Shown piece by piece: positions 23,960 to 35,271 of a stretch of DNA of 64,000 bases; the first letter of the stretch is position 1, and each line of letters opens with the position of its first letter. The notes under the pieces are model-generated. The model did not search any database, was not told the DNA's origin, and saw only the letters and a list, made by a program, of their open reading frames with translations. The stretch is from the NCBI GenBank assembly GCA_023101885.1, contig JALPQD010000101.1:4342600-4406599 (forward strand). The letters run 5' to 3'. The stretch comes from Typhlomys cinereus. Its lineage: Eukaryota; Chordata; Mammalia; Rodentia; Platacanthomyidae. The position numbers were made by a program, and so were the translations under genes.

Positions 23960-24205
23960 AATAGTCAACACATTGAGGATCCCAACTGTAGGTTCACACA
24001 GGGGGTCTTGGTTAAATCCATTATGCATAAAACAAAGCAAAAACTATAATAAGACAAAGAGGCTTGGATATGGAAGGACAATTACAAAGAGAGAGGAGAC
24101 ACGGGCAGGGAAAAGAAGAGAAAGAGGAAGAGTAAAAGGAACGTTTTGTATACATGTATTATAATGTCAAAAAGCAAGCAAGATTCGTCAATAAAGGAAA
24201 GCCCC
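23960..24205 (+). mobile_element. Probable older LINE-1 3' end
   Basis: 'ggcttggatatggaagga', a purine-rich 'aaagagagaggagacacggg' block, then 'tatacatgtattataatgtc' and an A-rich end recall the 3' UTR of older rodent L1 families. No coding part is attached. Confidence 0.45.
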
Positions 24206-25206
24206 CCCAAAAAAAATGAAAAGGAGTTTTAAAAGGGGAAATGAAACAAAACAAAGTACTTTTTTCTTTTTGTAGAAGAGAAGAAAAAACCAAACAGAAA
24301 GTTCAAATCAGGGAGGAAGGAGGTTATGGCAAACCTGAAGCCAGAAAATTCAGCTGAGGCCACATGAATCGCAGGCCTGTCGCCTGTGGAAGTGGCCTTT
24401 CCACTGCAACTCCAGTTCCACCCTCCGAACAGAGGGACTAGTTTGTGTCTAATTGTGTTTGCTTTTCCCCCTGCAGAGATGTTTAACAATCCCCTAGCCA
24501 CTAAGATGATCCCATAAAAGTTTATAACAACAATTTCTTAAGCGAAATTTCCATTTGTTCTGTTTGTGAGAACGTAAGAAAAAAAAAACGGGGGGGGGGG
24601 AGACAGAGAAAGCCAAATAGATATCACTGGGGACATTTCTCGAGGTCTAATTTAATTATAAATCGTGAATTTATGATTCTAGCATGCTAAACCGACGCAG
24701 GTCCTCAGTAGCATGGAGTAACTGACTGCTCTGTACTATGGCGCGCTCATGCCAGAACCAAGTGCATTCCGAACCACGTCCCTCAGGGGCGAGTTTGCAA
24801 GTCGCATTCTGAAAATGTGAGTTATGACACTGGAGTCAGAAAGTTCAGTCTCCCACCCTTCCAACGTCCCTCCCAGCCTTCATACCCCCTCACACACTCT
24901 CCGACTCAAGTCTATATTACCATGCACAGAACAGAGACAAGCCAAGGTTCCAAAGAGGCCATGCGCACTTAGCAAAGGAGAGGTGAGGGCGGAATGCGCA
25001 GGCGCCCTGGAGGCGTCCATCCGGGTCTCACCTCTGTTCACACCCTCCCTCCACAGGCAGGAAGCAGCCATGCTGCAGGATCACACTCTCTAATTTAAGG
25101 CCGAGGTTCCAGGAAGAGCAGCTGAAATTATTGGGTGTGAAATGTAAATAGATTTAGCAACCTCAGCGCTATTTATGTGGCCATCAGTTCTGCTGGGGAA
25201 ATGAAG

Positions 25207-25208
<2 letters not shown>
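24206..25208. other. Unassigned; possible conserved non-coding sequence
   Basis: No repeat matches. A strong 3' splice-like signal, 'tttgcttttccccctgcag', sits at about 24458-24476. 24720-25080 carries more CpGs than its surroundings. 25085-25195 has several factor-like motifs: CAGCTG, 'gtaaatagattt' and 'gctatttatgtgg'. None is proof of function. Confidence 0.35.

Positions 25209-25247
<39 letters not shown>
25209..25247. repeat. (TA)n microsatellite
   Basis: A pure TA run of about 39 bp, self-complementary and prone to extrusion. Confidence 0.95.
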
Positions 25248-25250
<3 letters not shown>

Positions 25251-25397
25251 CATTGATTAAAGACTGGCTCTGTGAATGTTGCCCTCTTGATAGTTAACAA
25301 CTCTGGTTTTCCTCCAGACAGGACAGAATCTCCCTCACTAGGAAAAGGGGACAGGGCTTATCGCCAGAAGGCTTTCACAGTCAAGAAAGCAAGGAAG

Positions 25398-25656
25398 GAG
25401 CTGGGAAGATAACCCAGGGGTTCAAGTCTTTATCTTGCAAGCAAAAGAACATGAGTTCGGATCCCCACATCCCACATGAAAACATCAGGAGGAAATGGCA
25501 GTGGCCTGCAATTACAGCCCTGGAAGGTGGAGCCAGGGAAACCCCAGAGTAAAGCAATACGGAGGTAGACCAATCTAGAATGATTCCTGGTGTCACTCTT
25601 GGGCCTCCGCCCAAGGCACACACTCAAGTGTACTGGTGCGTAAAGAAAAAAAAAGG
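25398..25656 (+). mobile_element. tRNA-derived SINE, dominant family
   Basis: Head 'gagctgggaagataaccca', body 'ggaaatggcagtggcctgca' and 'cttgggcctccgcc', short A-rich end near 25646-25654. It has no long CA tract, unlike its relatives. Confidence 0.8.
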
Positions 25657-25845
25657 GGGTTTGCAGCTCTGAGTTGCAGAGGCAGATGCTCAAGGGCGAC
25701 CCAAAACATGACAAAAGAGCACTGACTATCTCCATTGTGCTTCCATGTGCTCTAAGGCAGATCCCTGTAGCTTCCTCCCTCCTATGTCTATTTCCTTACA
25801 TGATATTACCCAAAAAGAGCTAATACAGCTTTGCCTCCCAAGTGG

Positions 25846-26003
25846 AGACTGCTATGATTTGGATGAGAGATGCCCTTCACAGATTCATATGTTTGAACGC
25901 TAGTTCCCATCTCGTGATGTTATTTTGGGAATCTTACCTCCTTTCGGATGGAGGACGGAGGAGGCCGATGCAGGTCACTGGATGCCTGGCTTGAGGGTAA
26001 CGG
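25846..26003 (+). mobile_element. MLT1/MaLR-like LTR, 5' part
   Basis: It begins 'gctatgatttggatgagaga' and continues 'tgtttgaacgctagttccc' and 'gcaggtcactggatgcctgg', the 5' half of an MLT1-like LTR. It abuts an oppositely oriented relative. Confidence 0.55.
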
Positions 26004-26265
26004 CCATTGTGGCGGGACAGGCAAGCGTAGCAGCTGCTTGTGGCAGCTGCTTGTTCACATCTTGGAAGCTTAGGAAACAGACGATTTGGACCAGAAGAAG
26101 GGCCGACCTGCAATCCTGTAGCCCCACTGCCCATGGCCCTAAGCTGGCCAGCCAGGACTGACCTCCCCAAACAGTGCCACCTATTGGGAGCCGAGTGTTC
26201 AAGCACATTAGCCTGGGGGGGGCCGTGGAGTGAAATTTCATGTCACATTCAAGCCACAACTACTA
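26004..26265 (-). mobile_element. MLT1/MaLR-like LTR, inverted relative
   Basis: Read on the minus strand it begins 'gttgtggcttgaatgtgac' and continues 'cttgaacactcggctccca' and 'aggtggcactgtttgggga'. It forms an inverted pair with 25846-26003. Confidence 0.55.
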
Positions 26266-26364
26266 CTATTTATTTTATACTATCATTATTATTATTATTA
26301 TTATCTCTTTCTCTCTTTGTCTCCTTTCTTTTCCTCCCTCCCTTTTTCCTCCCTCTCCCTTCCT

Positions 26365-26745
26365 GCAATAGGCTACTAAGCTGCTGTAACGTACTACAAG
26401 TCAGGGGACTCGTAGCCAAACACTCTCCTCTTGTGGTTCTGGCGATGGGAAAACTGAGATCCTGGGCAGTGGTAGCGCCAGCTCCGTCTGGAAGCTCTGC
26501 TCCAGGCTCTCCTATCTTCTCGTAGCCTCAGACATCTGGACTCACGAATGCTTCTCCCCCAATCTCCTCCTCGACCCTCACTCTCTGCTTTGCACCTTGT
26601 CTTCTGTCTGCCCGGTGCGTCTGTATCTAAATCCCCCTTTTGTCTAAGGATCCAGTTATGTTGGATTAGGGACCCCTCTGGCAACCTCATCTAAATTAAT
26701 ATGATCTTCTCTGCAAAGGATCTTCCAAATAAGGTCCCTTTGCAA
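26365..26745 (-). mobile_element. MLT1-like LTR
   Basis: 'aagctgctgtaacgtactac', 'ttgtggttctggcgatggga', 'ggattagggacccctctgg' and 'ccaaataaggtccctt' follow the minus-strand order of an MLT1 LTR. It is old and diverged. The (ATT)n and T/C-rich tract at 26280-26365 precedes it. Confidence 0.55.
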
Positions 26746-26747
26746 GT

Positions 26748-27165
26748 TAGATATATAGGTGTCAACTTGACAAGTGGAAGGCGGCTGAGCTCTGGATACA
26801 CTTGTGAAGAATTAATAGTTGAGGCCAGTCCTGAGCAATCCCGCAGGAGACTGTCTGACTGGTGTGGGAAGACCCAGCCCATGTGGTTGAGACCATTCCC
26901 CAGGAGGGGATAAGATGGAAAGAGCTCAGTAGTGTGGCAGACTTTGAGAAGACTTGCAGACTGGCAAGTGAGGTTCGCTGCGCTCAACAGTCTCTGTGGC
27001 TATGTGTGGCCATTTCCCTCAGCCCCTGATGTTGGTGAGATCTGTCCTCTAAGCTGGCCTAAGAACTACAAGAATTGAAGGAAGAATAAAGCTCCCTTGT
27101 TTCTCTAAGCTCTTTGGTTAAATTTATCTATGAGCAACATGTTGGCAAATTGTAGCAGTCCCATT
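26748..27165 (+). mobile_element. Solo LTR, TCAACTTGAC family
   Basis: 'ttagatatataggtgtcaac', 'gaagacccagcccatgtgg', 'gaggggataagatggaaag' and a polyadenylation-like 'gaataaagctcc' near 27083. It ends near 'atgagcaacatgttggca'. Confidence 0.7.
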
Positions 27166-29290
27166 CACAGGTCATGGGATAGAACTTTAGGCATCTCTGG
27201 AGAGTTCCAGTGGAGCTCAGGGAACCTCCTTTGTAGTTGACACAATCACCTTTTCTTGTATCTATGATCTTATTCACATTCGGCAACTGAGATTCAGCCC
27301 TGTCTCTGTTTTCAAGCCATATAAAAACACCTGATGAAATATGTATAGTTACACCTGAAAATGTGCATGGTAATAAATTCTGGTTTTAGTCCAATCAGGC
27401 TGACCCACTTAATGTTAATCAGTGAAAAGTCAGTACTGTAGTGTACCCGTTATACCTTAGTCTCCATGAAGGAGACACATGGTAAGCATCCTATCCAGAC
27501 AGAAAGAGGAAGCGGGAAATCCATCCCTTTGGGCTCCAGCAGATGTAACAGGGTGTTGTGGGTGTGATGACTGTCTCCACACAGTGGTAGTAAATTCCAT
27601 CTGATATCTCAGGGACTTACCACAACAGAGATTTGCTATTTGTCCTTTTGACATCTGATGTGGGTGGAGTGGGCCTCCAAGTTGGAGACCTGCCATTCTC
27701 AGTTCTGCGGCTTCTGGTAAACTGGCACAGCAGGAGAGATGGGAAGGATGGAGGAAGTGCAGGAACTCTAAGCAAATCAACTCAACAGTGAAAACTGTGT
27801 CTGAAAATCCCATGGTGGGAACAAATGCAGGAGAGAGGCTGGAATATTGAGGGGGGTGCTAGGTGATTTGTGGAAAGAGGGAAGACACACAGACGTGCGT
27901 GTTCATACCTTACCTTTTTTTTTTCTCAAATGAGAGAATGCGAAATTTTTGGCAGGTGTGGGACAATCCAAGAAGATCAGGGGATGCTGATCATAACCCA
28001 GAGAGGCTGCAGTGAGAATCTCCACGGTGCATATGGTGCATATGTGGGGTCACGGAGAATGAGGGAAATCCTGCAGCCAGGTAGCTGGACTGATAAGCCC
28101 CAACACTGGGATCCACAACTCCATGACTGCTTGGAGGACTTGCATGCCCCCTTCCTTAGCCATAGCCAGGCCATTTTGTGAAACTCCTCAACGCTGGTAG
28201 GATGTGGTGATTACCAGAGCCCACCAAGGTAGCCACCCTAATCCACTTCCAACTGACCTTTCTAGACCCCTGACTTCCCACTTTGCACTTACACTATTTC
28301 CTTAGCAACTCTTAGCAGTGTCTGAAGACTATAAAAAGTGGATGTTCCTTTTGCCCAAGGATTTGATGCCAGTTTCCTCCTGTCTGCCTGTGGCAGCTCT
28401 CTCCCAGATCTCTCTGACTTCAAGCTTTCTCTTCTGCTCTAATGCTCTCTCACCTAAGGCAACACTACGTCTCTCTTGGTCGCTAGTCCCTCAGTGTTTA
28501 TGAAACTTACATTTCTTGTGTTAGCTTCTCCACATGGTCAACCTTACATACTATCATAGTCAGTCACTCACAATCCTGTCCCCCACTAACCCAACACCCT
28601 TAAAAGGGTAGAGAGGTGACAGAAAGTTAGAGAACTAACAGCAGCCCAGAATCAAGATGGAAGACCGAAGTGTGCAGGGAATTTGCAGCTAGAAGTCCGT
28701 TGCCCTAACCATGGATCCTGAGTCCCTAATAGATACACCTTCCAGGGTCTTCAGGCCTGAGAGATGGACGTGCTGCCTGCGTGCGGGTCCTATCTCCACA
28801 CAGCTCTCTCCATTCCCAGGGATATCATGCAAGGAAGAGAGAATCAGGAAGAATTCAAAAAAGGATCTGAAAGAGGAAACTTTTTCTCCAAAGAAAAGGA
28901 GTCCTCCAAAAGCAACTTCGGTAGCACAACCTGTCAGGTTTCATTACTCTATCCTCTTTTTCCCGGCAGAATGAGAAGATGACACATCACATAAAAAAAT
29001 TTAAGTTTCCATACACATCTACATAGAATGTAAATAAACTTGCATCCCTGCAATATATCCTAATTTAATTACTCTCTGTGGAAGCTCTAGACTATGTCAC
29101 AAACATTTATACAGCAAATCTATTTTCTTTGAATTATTTCACTCGAAGGCAGGAACATGGCTGGATTTTTTTTTTTTTGAACTTTATTTGTAACAGCTGT
29201 GTTACTGGATTTCTTTGAAATGAGCACAGTTCAAAAATAGATGAATGAGTCCTTCAGAGGCAAGTTGTCAGGTTTGGTCATCGGCAAATA
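27166..29290. other. Unassigned DNA, about 2.1 kb
   Basis: No repeat family, exon or RNA gene is recognised with confidence. Open frames at 27457-27813 (minus), 27870-28181 (plus) and 28711-28974 (plus) have no homology that I recognise. Confidence 0.4.
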
Positions 29291-29294
29291 ACTG

Positions 29295-29575
29295 CGTGGG
29301 TTTGGATTGGTGACATGGTTGAAAAGAGTCAATGATGTAACCAGGCTACTTGAGAGACAAACTAAAGATGGACAGAGGCAGAAGATTGTGAGAGTCCAAA
29401 ACCTATCTGAGTTACAAACTAAATTCAAGGTCTGCCTGGGTAACTTATTGAGTATCTGTCTCAAGAGAGAAAGTACAATATGGTTAAAGTGTTAGGTCAG
29501 TGGAGAGTACCCACCCAGCATGCACCAGGCCCTGAGTTCGGTCCCCAGCACCAGGAAAACAGAAGGAAACAATCT
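29295..29575 (+). mobile_element. B1/ID composite SINE
   Basis: A B1-like part ('acagaggcagaagattgtga', 'caaggtctgcctgggtaac', 'gtatctgtctcaagag') is joined to an ID-like tRNA part ('cccagcatgcaccaggccct' and 'gagttcggtccccagcacca'). Such B1-ID fusions are rodent-specific, which supports the organism call. Confidence 0.7.
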
Positions 29576-29585
29576 AAAGAACACT

Positions 29586-29878
29586 AGACTGTACCAAACA
29601 TCTCCAGTTGCTGCGGTGGAATTATGTACCAGCAAACCAGTGTGAAGCTGAAACTTTCCTAAGTCAAAATACCTTGAAAACACCTAAACTCCCAAGCTCA
29701 GCAATGAATGCACCACGGTGCATGGCTGGTCACCTGGCCTCGTTGGGAATGGAAATGGGCTGTCGCTGTGCAGCATGGACAAAGGTATCATCTATGTGAA
29801 AGGGATCAGAGTTCAAAATCAAAATATGGTTTCATTTTCACACTGCTACGAATAATCGTAAGTCAGGGATCGTGCGCA
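29586..29878 (+). mobile_element. Ancient DNA-transposon-like relic (family uncertain)
   Basis: 'aactttcctaagtcaaaata' and the end 'cgtaagtcagggatcgtg' recall an old mammalian non-autonomous element whose ends carry 'cgtaagtcggggacc'. No transposase coding is present. Confidence 0.4.
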
Positions 29879-30205
29879 TGCTGATACAGCTTGAGATTAT
29901 CAAATCCTGTGTCATAATAATGCAGATGGGAGACCAGACAGATAGCCAGCTTCCCACTCACAGGCAGGGCAATTCTAAGAGCATGTTGCATCAGAGATCT
30001 GAAGCCTGAGAGACTCCCACATGCATATAACTGTGAAGTGCTCAGGCATGCACATGTGGAATGAATCGGCTAAAGGATCTGACCTGAAAGACTGTGTCCC
30101 ATGTGGAGACCCAGATAAGAAAGAGCCTGACGATGACATCTTGCCAAGAGCAGTTAAAGAGATGTTGGTGACTTCATTTAGGAAGAAGAAATGTAAGGCA
30201 TGCAA
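29879..30205. other. Unassigned DNA
   Basis: Nothing recognisable. A short open frame at 30021-30221 runs into the SINE that follows. Confidence 0.35.
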
Positions 30206-30434
30206 TGGGGTGGAGAGATGATGCAGAGGTTAAAGCCTTTGCCTTGCAAAAGAACCTAAGGTCAGATCCCAGATCCCATATAAAAATGCCAGACAGATAC
30301 GGCAGCAGCCTTCAATTCCAGACCCAGAAGGTGGAGCCTAAGAAACCCCAAAGCAAAGCAAGAAGATGAGCGATCCAGGATGATTCCTGATGTCATCGCT
30401 TTTACAGGTACACATACTCAAGTGCCCTCTTACA

Positions 30435-30482
<48 letters not shown>

Positions 30483-30534
30483 ACACACATACACACACAC
30501 ACACACACACATACACACACACACATACACACAT

Positions 30535-30561
<27 letters not shown>
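30206..30561 (+). mobile_element. tRNA-derived SINE with long (CA)n-(CT)n tail
   Basis: Head 'ggggtggagagatgatgcag', body 'gatacggcagcagccttca' and 'aaagcaaagcaagaagatg'. The tail from about 30436 to 30534 is (CA)n with CATA interruptions, followed by (CT)13. Confidence 0.85.
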
Positions 30562-30565
<4 letters not shown>

Positions 30566-31916
30566 ACAATGATATTTACATGTTTTAAAGCCTAACAGGT
30601 GGTAGAATAAAAGATGGCTTGCTGCTATCCATGGGTAATGGATGACTTTGGGTTCTGAAGGAACCATGCTGAGGAAAAACGGGTGTTTAACTCTGAGAAA
30701 TGGGCATGCGTTAAAACCAGAACCCAGGGATAATAGACCCCAGCTTACAGAGCAAAGATTAGTGTTCCAAAGTTAAAGACGATGCTTGCAGCACAGCAGT
30801 AGTTACAAGTGGGATTTTCTTCATAATCATGGCTGATTTTCTCCTTTGGCCCTCTGGGCGACCCCTTCTAATGAATTCAGCATGTGTCCCAATATCTCCC
30901 GACAGGACTCTGCCGGCTCGTTCATGAAGCTGAGTGATATCATCACCTCCTTTCTAAAGGCCCACGGGCAAAGAGACAGAGATTAAAAGGGGGAAAAAAT
31001 AGAGAAAGGCACAAGGCGTCTGACCACAAGAAAACATTCCTGAGGACTCCTGGGAGTGGAGGAATGTGTCTCCCCTTCTCAGTCACTGCGATCTAACACC
31101 CGCTGCGCTTGACTGAGCGCCTCTGAAAACTCTGAGCAAAAACATCGCATGTGACTCACGTCGTGGGGAAATATCAAAGAGGATTTCACTGAACATCAAA
31201 GTCCTCTCACTGCCTAGACAATGTTGTAAAATGTGCTAGAGAAATCCAAACAAACCAACTGGAGAGAAACAGCCGCCTACATTGGCTATGCCAGGACAGT
31301 TCCTGGGGCAAATAGGACTGGCAGTGGCTTAATGCCCGCAGGTGCTCACTATTCATCCAACAAGGAGGCCCAGGCTCAGCCTAGTCGCTCACATCTTATT
31401 AGCCCCTAGTTCTTCCTTTCCTTTTACTCTGTACCCGCAGCATGTAAACATTGATCCTCAGATTTGCCACCTCATGGTAGAAAGATGACTGCAGGACTCC
31501 AAGTATTGCCGTCTAACCAAAGAGCTTCCCTTCTTACATAAGTATTGATGGTCATTTTGCTCATTACTGCCTGAAGTGGCAGCTAAGATATTCTCCCACG
31601 GGCCAGTGGATAGGTAAGCTGTGCTATGCCCAACATGATGCAATATTATTCAGATTTAAGTAGAAATGAGCTCAAGTTGCTGGTGACTTTGGGGTTCCCT
31701 GATTGGGTACACAGTCTCGTGAACAGAGGAATTTAAAAACAAGGCTCAGAAAGTAGCTCTCTCCTTTCTCTTGGTTGTAATCACACTGCAAGATCTGCCA
31801 GGAAGGGACAATAGACAGACTACTGCCTCTGTTTCACAAGCAGAAGAACATTACAGAAGGTTCTGTAAGTGGGTCTTGGGGCACAGTTATTCACCAACAA
31901 TGCCCTCAGGAGGTTT

Positions 31917-31917
<1 letters not shown>
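30562..31917. other. Unassigned DNA apart from the 30.9 kb candidate
   Basis: No repeats recognised. The stretch holds the exon-like element described at 30827-30953 and otherwise ordinary sequence. Confidence 0.4.
30827..30953 (-). other. Candidate terminal exon or conserved element (unproven)
   Basis: On the minus strand a pyrimidine-rich stretch ends in 'cctttag' (AG complementary to 30954-30955). A 127-nt stretch follows whose third frame is open and reads LSFMNEPAESCREILGHM before a TGA complementary to 30827-30829. CpGs are kept, and the sequence is more exon-like than its flanks. A second minus frame and one plus frame are also open, which weakens the coding case. I recognise no protein family and no upstream partner exon. 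Confidence 0.25.
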
Positions 31918-31958
<41 letters not shown>

Positions 31959-32141
31959 TGCGTGCGTGTGTGTAATAAGGTACTATGTGTGCTTGTGAGG
32001 GCCCAGGTGTGATTTTGGGAATCATCAAAGGATTGCTCTACCTCCTTTTTGCCGTACTCCGGGGTTTCCAGGGCCAGATCCAGGATCTGAACTCAGGTCC
32101 TTCTGCTTTCAAGGCAGAAGCTTAACCTGAGTCATCTGGGA
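31918..32141 (-). mobile_element. tRNA-derived SINE with (GT)n
   Basis: (GT)n at about 31919-31954, then 'gagggcccaggtgtgatttt' and 'ggatctgaactcaggtcctt', ending 'acctgagtcatctggga'. Minus orientation. Confidence 0.8.
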
Positions 32142-32354
32142 TGGAAGTCAGCATCCCCGAGTCCACGGAAAGCCAGCACCTCCAGATTCAAAAGTTTCAT
32201 TGGGCACCAGGAAAAATTAATTTAAAAATAAAGCAAAGAAGTTTATTTTTGTGATATTACTGTACTTCAAAGATAGAATGATTGTAAATCTTCTTGAGAA
32301 AAAAAGCAAAAGAGATTGCAAGAAACTTTCAGGTTTTAAAACGTTTTCTGAAAT

Positions 32355-32545
32355 GTGATCAGTAAGAGAGCTCGGTGGATAAAGGTGCTTGCAGCCAAAT
32401 TCGGTGGATAAAGGTGCTTGCGGCCAAATTCACGGGCCTGAGTTTCACCCTGGAATTCACAAGATGGAAGGAGACCTCTGACTTCTACTTATGTTCCTAA
32501 GCCATACTTAAACCCCCACAAAAAATAATAAATAAATACATGTAA
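32355..32545 (+). mobile_element. B3-like SINE with internal 29-bp duplication
   Basis: The head segment 'tcggtggataaaggtgcttg' occurs twice in tandem, as 29-bp units 32372-32400 and 32401-32429 with one difference. The body, 'gagacctctgacttctact', and an A-rich end fit the B2/B3 superfamily. Confidence 0.7.
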
Positions 32546-32871
32546 TTTTAAAATGATTTTCTTTAATGTGTGAATTGGAATTTCCTATCACACTAAATTT
32601 TAGAAGATGAGGGCACCTACTCGCATCAGATTTACAAGGCACAAAGCTCCTGACGCAACCCTGCTTAGTTACAGAAGGACAATGGAATCTCATTGCGTGG
32701 TGACATAAGATATGGGAGACCACGGGACAAATACTATGTATGTGCCATTTTATTAAAAATCACCAGGACATGCAATAGCCAAATGGAGAATCAAAGTCAA
32801 GTGTTCAAGGATGGGCACATTGCCAACAGGAGTGGGTGGGAACTGGAGACCAGCTGCCGATTCTGCTTTGT
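32546..32871. other. Unassigned DNA
   Basis: Nothing recognised between the two SINEs. Confidence 0.35.
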
Positions 32872-33164
32872 TCTTGCGTGTGTGCAGGTGCATGGGTGGA
32901 ATGTGTGTGCGGGAGTGTGAACAGGAAGACACTTGAATGTGAGTGCCTATGGAGACCCAAGGGTGACTTTGGGAATCATCCTGGGGTGCTCTACGGCCTT
33001 ATTGCTTTGCCCTGGGGCTTCCCAGTCTCCACCTTCCAAGGCCAGAATTATAAGCTGTCTCAATATCTGCCTGGCATTTTTATATGGGACCTGGGATCTG
33101 AATTCAGGTCCTTTTGCTTGCAAGGTAAAGAAGACTTTAACCCCTGAGCCATCACCCCCACCAT
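32872..33164 (-). mobile_element. tRNA-derived SINE, dominant family
   Basis: 'ggagacccaagggtgacttt', 'tatctgcctggcatttttat' and 'aacccctgagccatcaccc' show a near-complete minus-strand copy. The tail is a decayed GT-rich stretch rather than a clean microsatellite. Confidence 0.85.
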
Positions 33165-33211
33165 GGAGCAGTTCTTTCCAGAAAGTTCCATTTAGGTCAA
33201 GGCAGGATTCC

Positions 33212-33698
33212 TGACTTCACCACAGAAAGCAATTTCAGGCCTACTAATATGAAACAGAATCAGAGTTTATTAAAAGGAGATGTCTCACATAGACTTAAGC
33301 GCAGGGGTTAATAGAAAGACTCTTGGGAAAGAATAAGACACCCAAGTATGGGTGTGGGCTTCCCAAAGGAATCCTGCTCCATCTTTATAATAGCCACATG
33401 TATAATTTTTGTAGGCTATGAAGTTTTATCTTCAAAGAGTTGCTAAGAAACTTAAATGGAACCATAGGGTGTCCATGAGGTGTATCAGGTACCTTCCAAC
33501 CAATAAGGCAACATCCGAGATCACAGAAGCTGCCTGGGAAATCAGGATGTTTTCACTGTAATCAAAAGTTAACAGTCTCCCTTGGGGGATCCCCAGGGAT
33601 CCCTGAACACCAAGCAAAGGAATCAGGCCAAGCTCAAGCCTCTTAAGCATGGTTCATTGCTATTTTAACTTATTTGAAAATATCTATATATGAGCACA
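33212..33698 (-). mobile_element. Probable ERV solo LTR
   Basis: On the minus strand it runs TGTGCTCATATATAG to CA and has a CCAAT-type 'ttattggttgg', a TATA-like 'gctattataaag' and 'cttttaataaactctg' near 33255-33270. This is LTR order. The flanks GATTCC and GGATCC are similar but not identical, so a 6-bp target duplication is only possible. Confidence 0.5.
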
Positions 33699-34311
33699 GG
33701 ATCCCTCTGTTGGCAACCTTCACAGGAAATTCAGTTAATTGTTTCATATTGGAATTCTTGCTTCTTGGCTGGTGAGAGACTTCAGTGGGACTCCAGTCAG
33801 AGGCTCCTCCCCCTTCCCATGCTTTATCCTGCCTCGGGACTGAAGGCGTGGTGTGACGGCACCCAATCCAATAAAATACAGGATTTCAAAACGACTGTAA
33901 ACATGAGACCGTTTTAAAATGAAAGCAGAAGGTTTATGTAAGACTCCACGATGGTTTAATAATTACTATCTATGTTGAATATCAGGGCTAGAATTATAGA
34001 CTTGGGGAAGATGTGTAGGCAAGATAGATTGAGTGAAAACATTCAGAGAGTCCCCTTGCAGATGGGGAGACCCTGCACAGTGTCGTCCACAGTGCACATC
34101 ATGACAGCAAGGCAAGTTTGACAAGGGATCGTGAAGCGTTAAGGATCCCAGTTGAAACAAACAGGATGCTGGATAGTAACTTAGCAAAACAAATAACACA
34201 GGAGAAAGTTAACAAGAAAGTACGAAACAAAATCAAACATTTGTTGGCACCATGAGTAGCCATGGACCAATTTCTTTTTTTAATTTAAATTCTTTTTTTA
34301 TTATTTATTTA
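33699..34311. other. Unassigned DNA
   Basis: No repeat or gene recognised, apart from a T-rich run near 34265-34305 adjoining the next SINE. Confidence 0.35.
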
Positions 34312-34567
34312 GTGTGTGTGTGCATGTGTGTATCAGAGGGCACTGTGTGTCCCTGTGGGGAACGAAAGGTGACTTCAGGAATCATCCTGAATTGCTTCTA
34401 CCTCCTTTTTGCTTTGCTCTGGAATTGCCCAGGCTCTGCCCACCAGGACCAGAAGTGTACGCCACTGCCGTTTCCCACCGGGCATTTCTTACATGGGACC
34501 TTGAATCCGAACTCAGGACCTTCTGCTTGAGAGGCAGTCTTAAACCCCTGAGCCGTCACCCCAGCCT
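34312..34567 (-). mobile_element. tRNA-derived SINE
   Basis: A short GT run, 'gggaacgaaaggtgacttca', 'gaactcaggaccttctgctt' and 'aacccctgagccgtcacccc'. Complete copy in minus orientation. Confidence 0.85.
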
Positions 34568-35271
34568 CACCATGGACCAGTTTCACCGTAAGGAATCCCC
34601 AGTCTTGTCCTGGAAGCATCAAGCTCTGCTATTTCTTCTACTTCTCCATTCCATTTCTCCATTCCCTCTGAGATTCCAGGTCTGACCTCCCACGGCTGGA
34701 GCAGCTCATTAGTCTTTCTCCTAAGCTGGCTTCTCAGCTCAGACGGCTTTCTGTGTGTCTCACCCGACATCTGTACTCGGCTCTAAAGTCCACGGGTGTC
34801 CTCAGTCTGCGGTCCTCTTTCAAGTCTGGCAACACCATTGGCCACGAAACTTTCCAAATGCTCTGCAGACATCTCAGTTTGCTCCTGTCTGTAACAGACG
34901 CCTGGCTGCACAATACCACCACTACCACCACCACCACCCCTCCCAGCCCATCTTTGGGCCACTTTCCCTTCCAAGCATAGAGGGAATATCTAAGTGTGAC
35001 CACAACATCCCAGTCTCTCAGGCTAGAAAATTCCATGCTTCTCTTGCCCTCCACATTTTATCAACCATCTAGTCAGTGTCACCTGCTGAGGGGTTCATAA
35101 ACTACCAGCTAGCTCATTTTCTCTTAACTTTTGGACACACGTTATCTTTATCTGCCTTGTGGCTCTTCTTCTTTCTCTCTTATCTACCTCCAAAAAACGT
35201 GTCTTCCTGTAGCAGCTAGGTCTATTCCAAACAAACAGCAGCAACCAGAGCAAATATATAGCCAGAACAGA
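34568..35271. other. Unassigned DNA with a short (ACC)n run
   Basis: An (ACC)n tract lies at about 34914-34938. Open frames around 34734-35072 on both strands come from this biased stretch, and I see no gene. Confidence 0.4.

Noticed and set aside
33212..33698. Firm ERV assignment with a 6-bp target duplication
   Set aside because: GATTCC and GGATCC do not match exactly, so I kept it only as a probable LTR.
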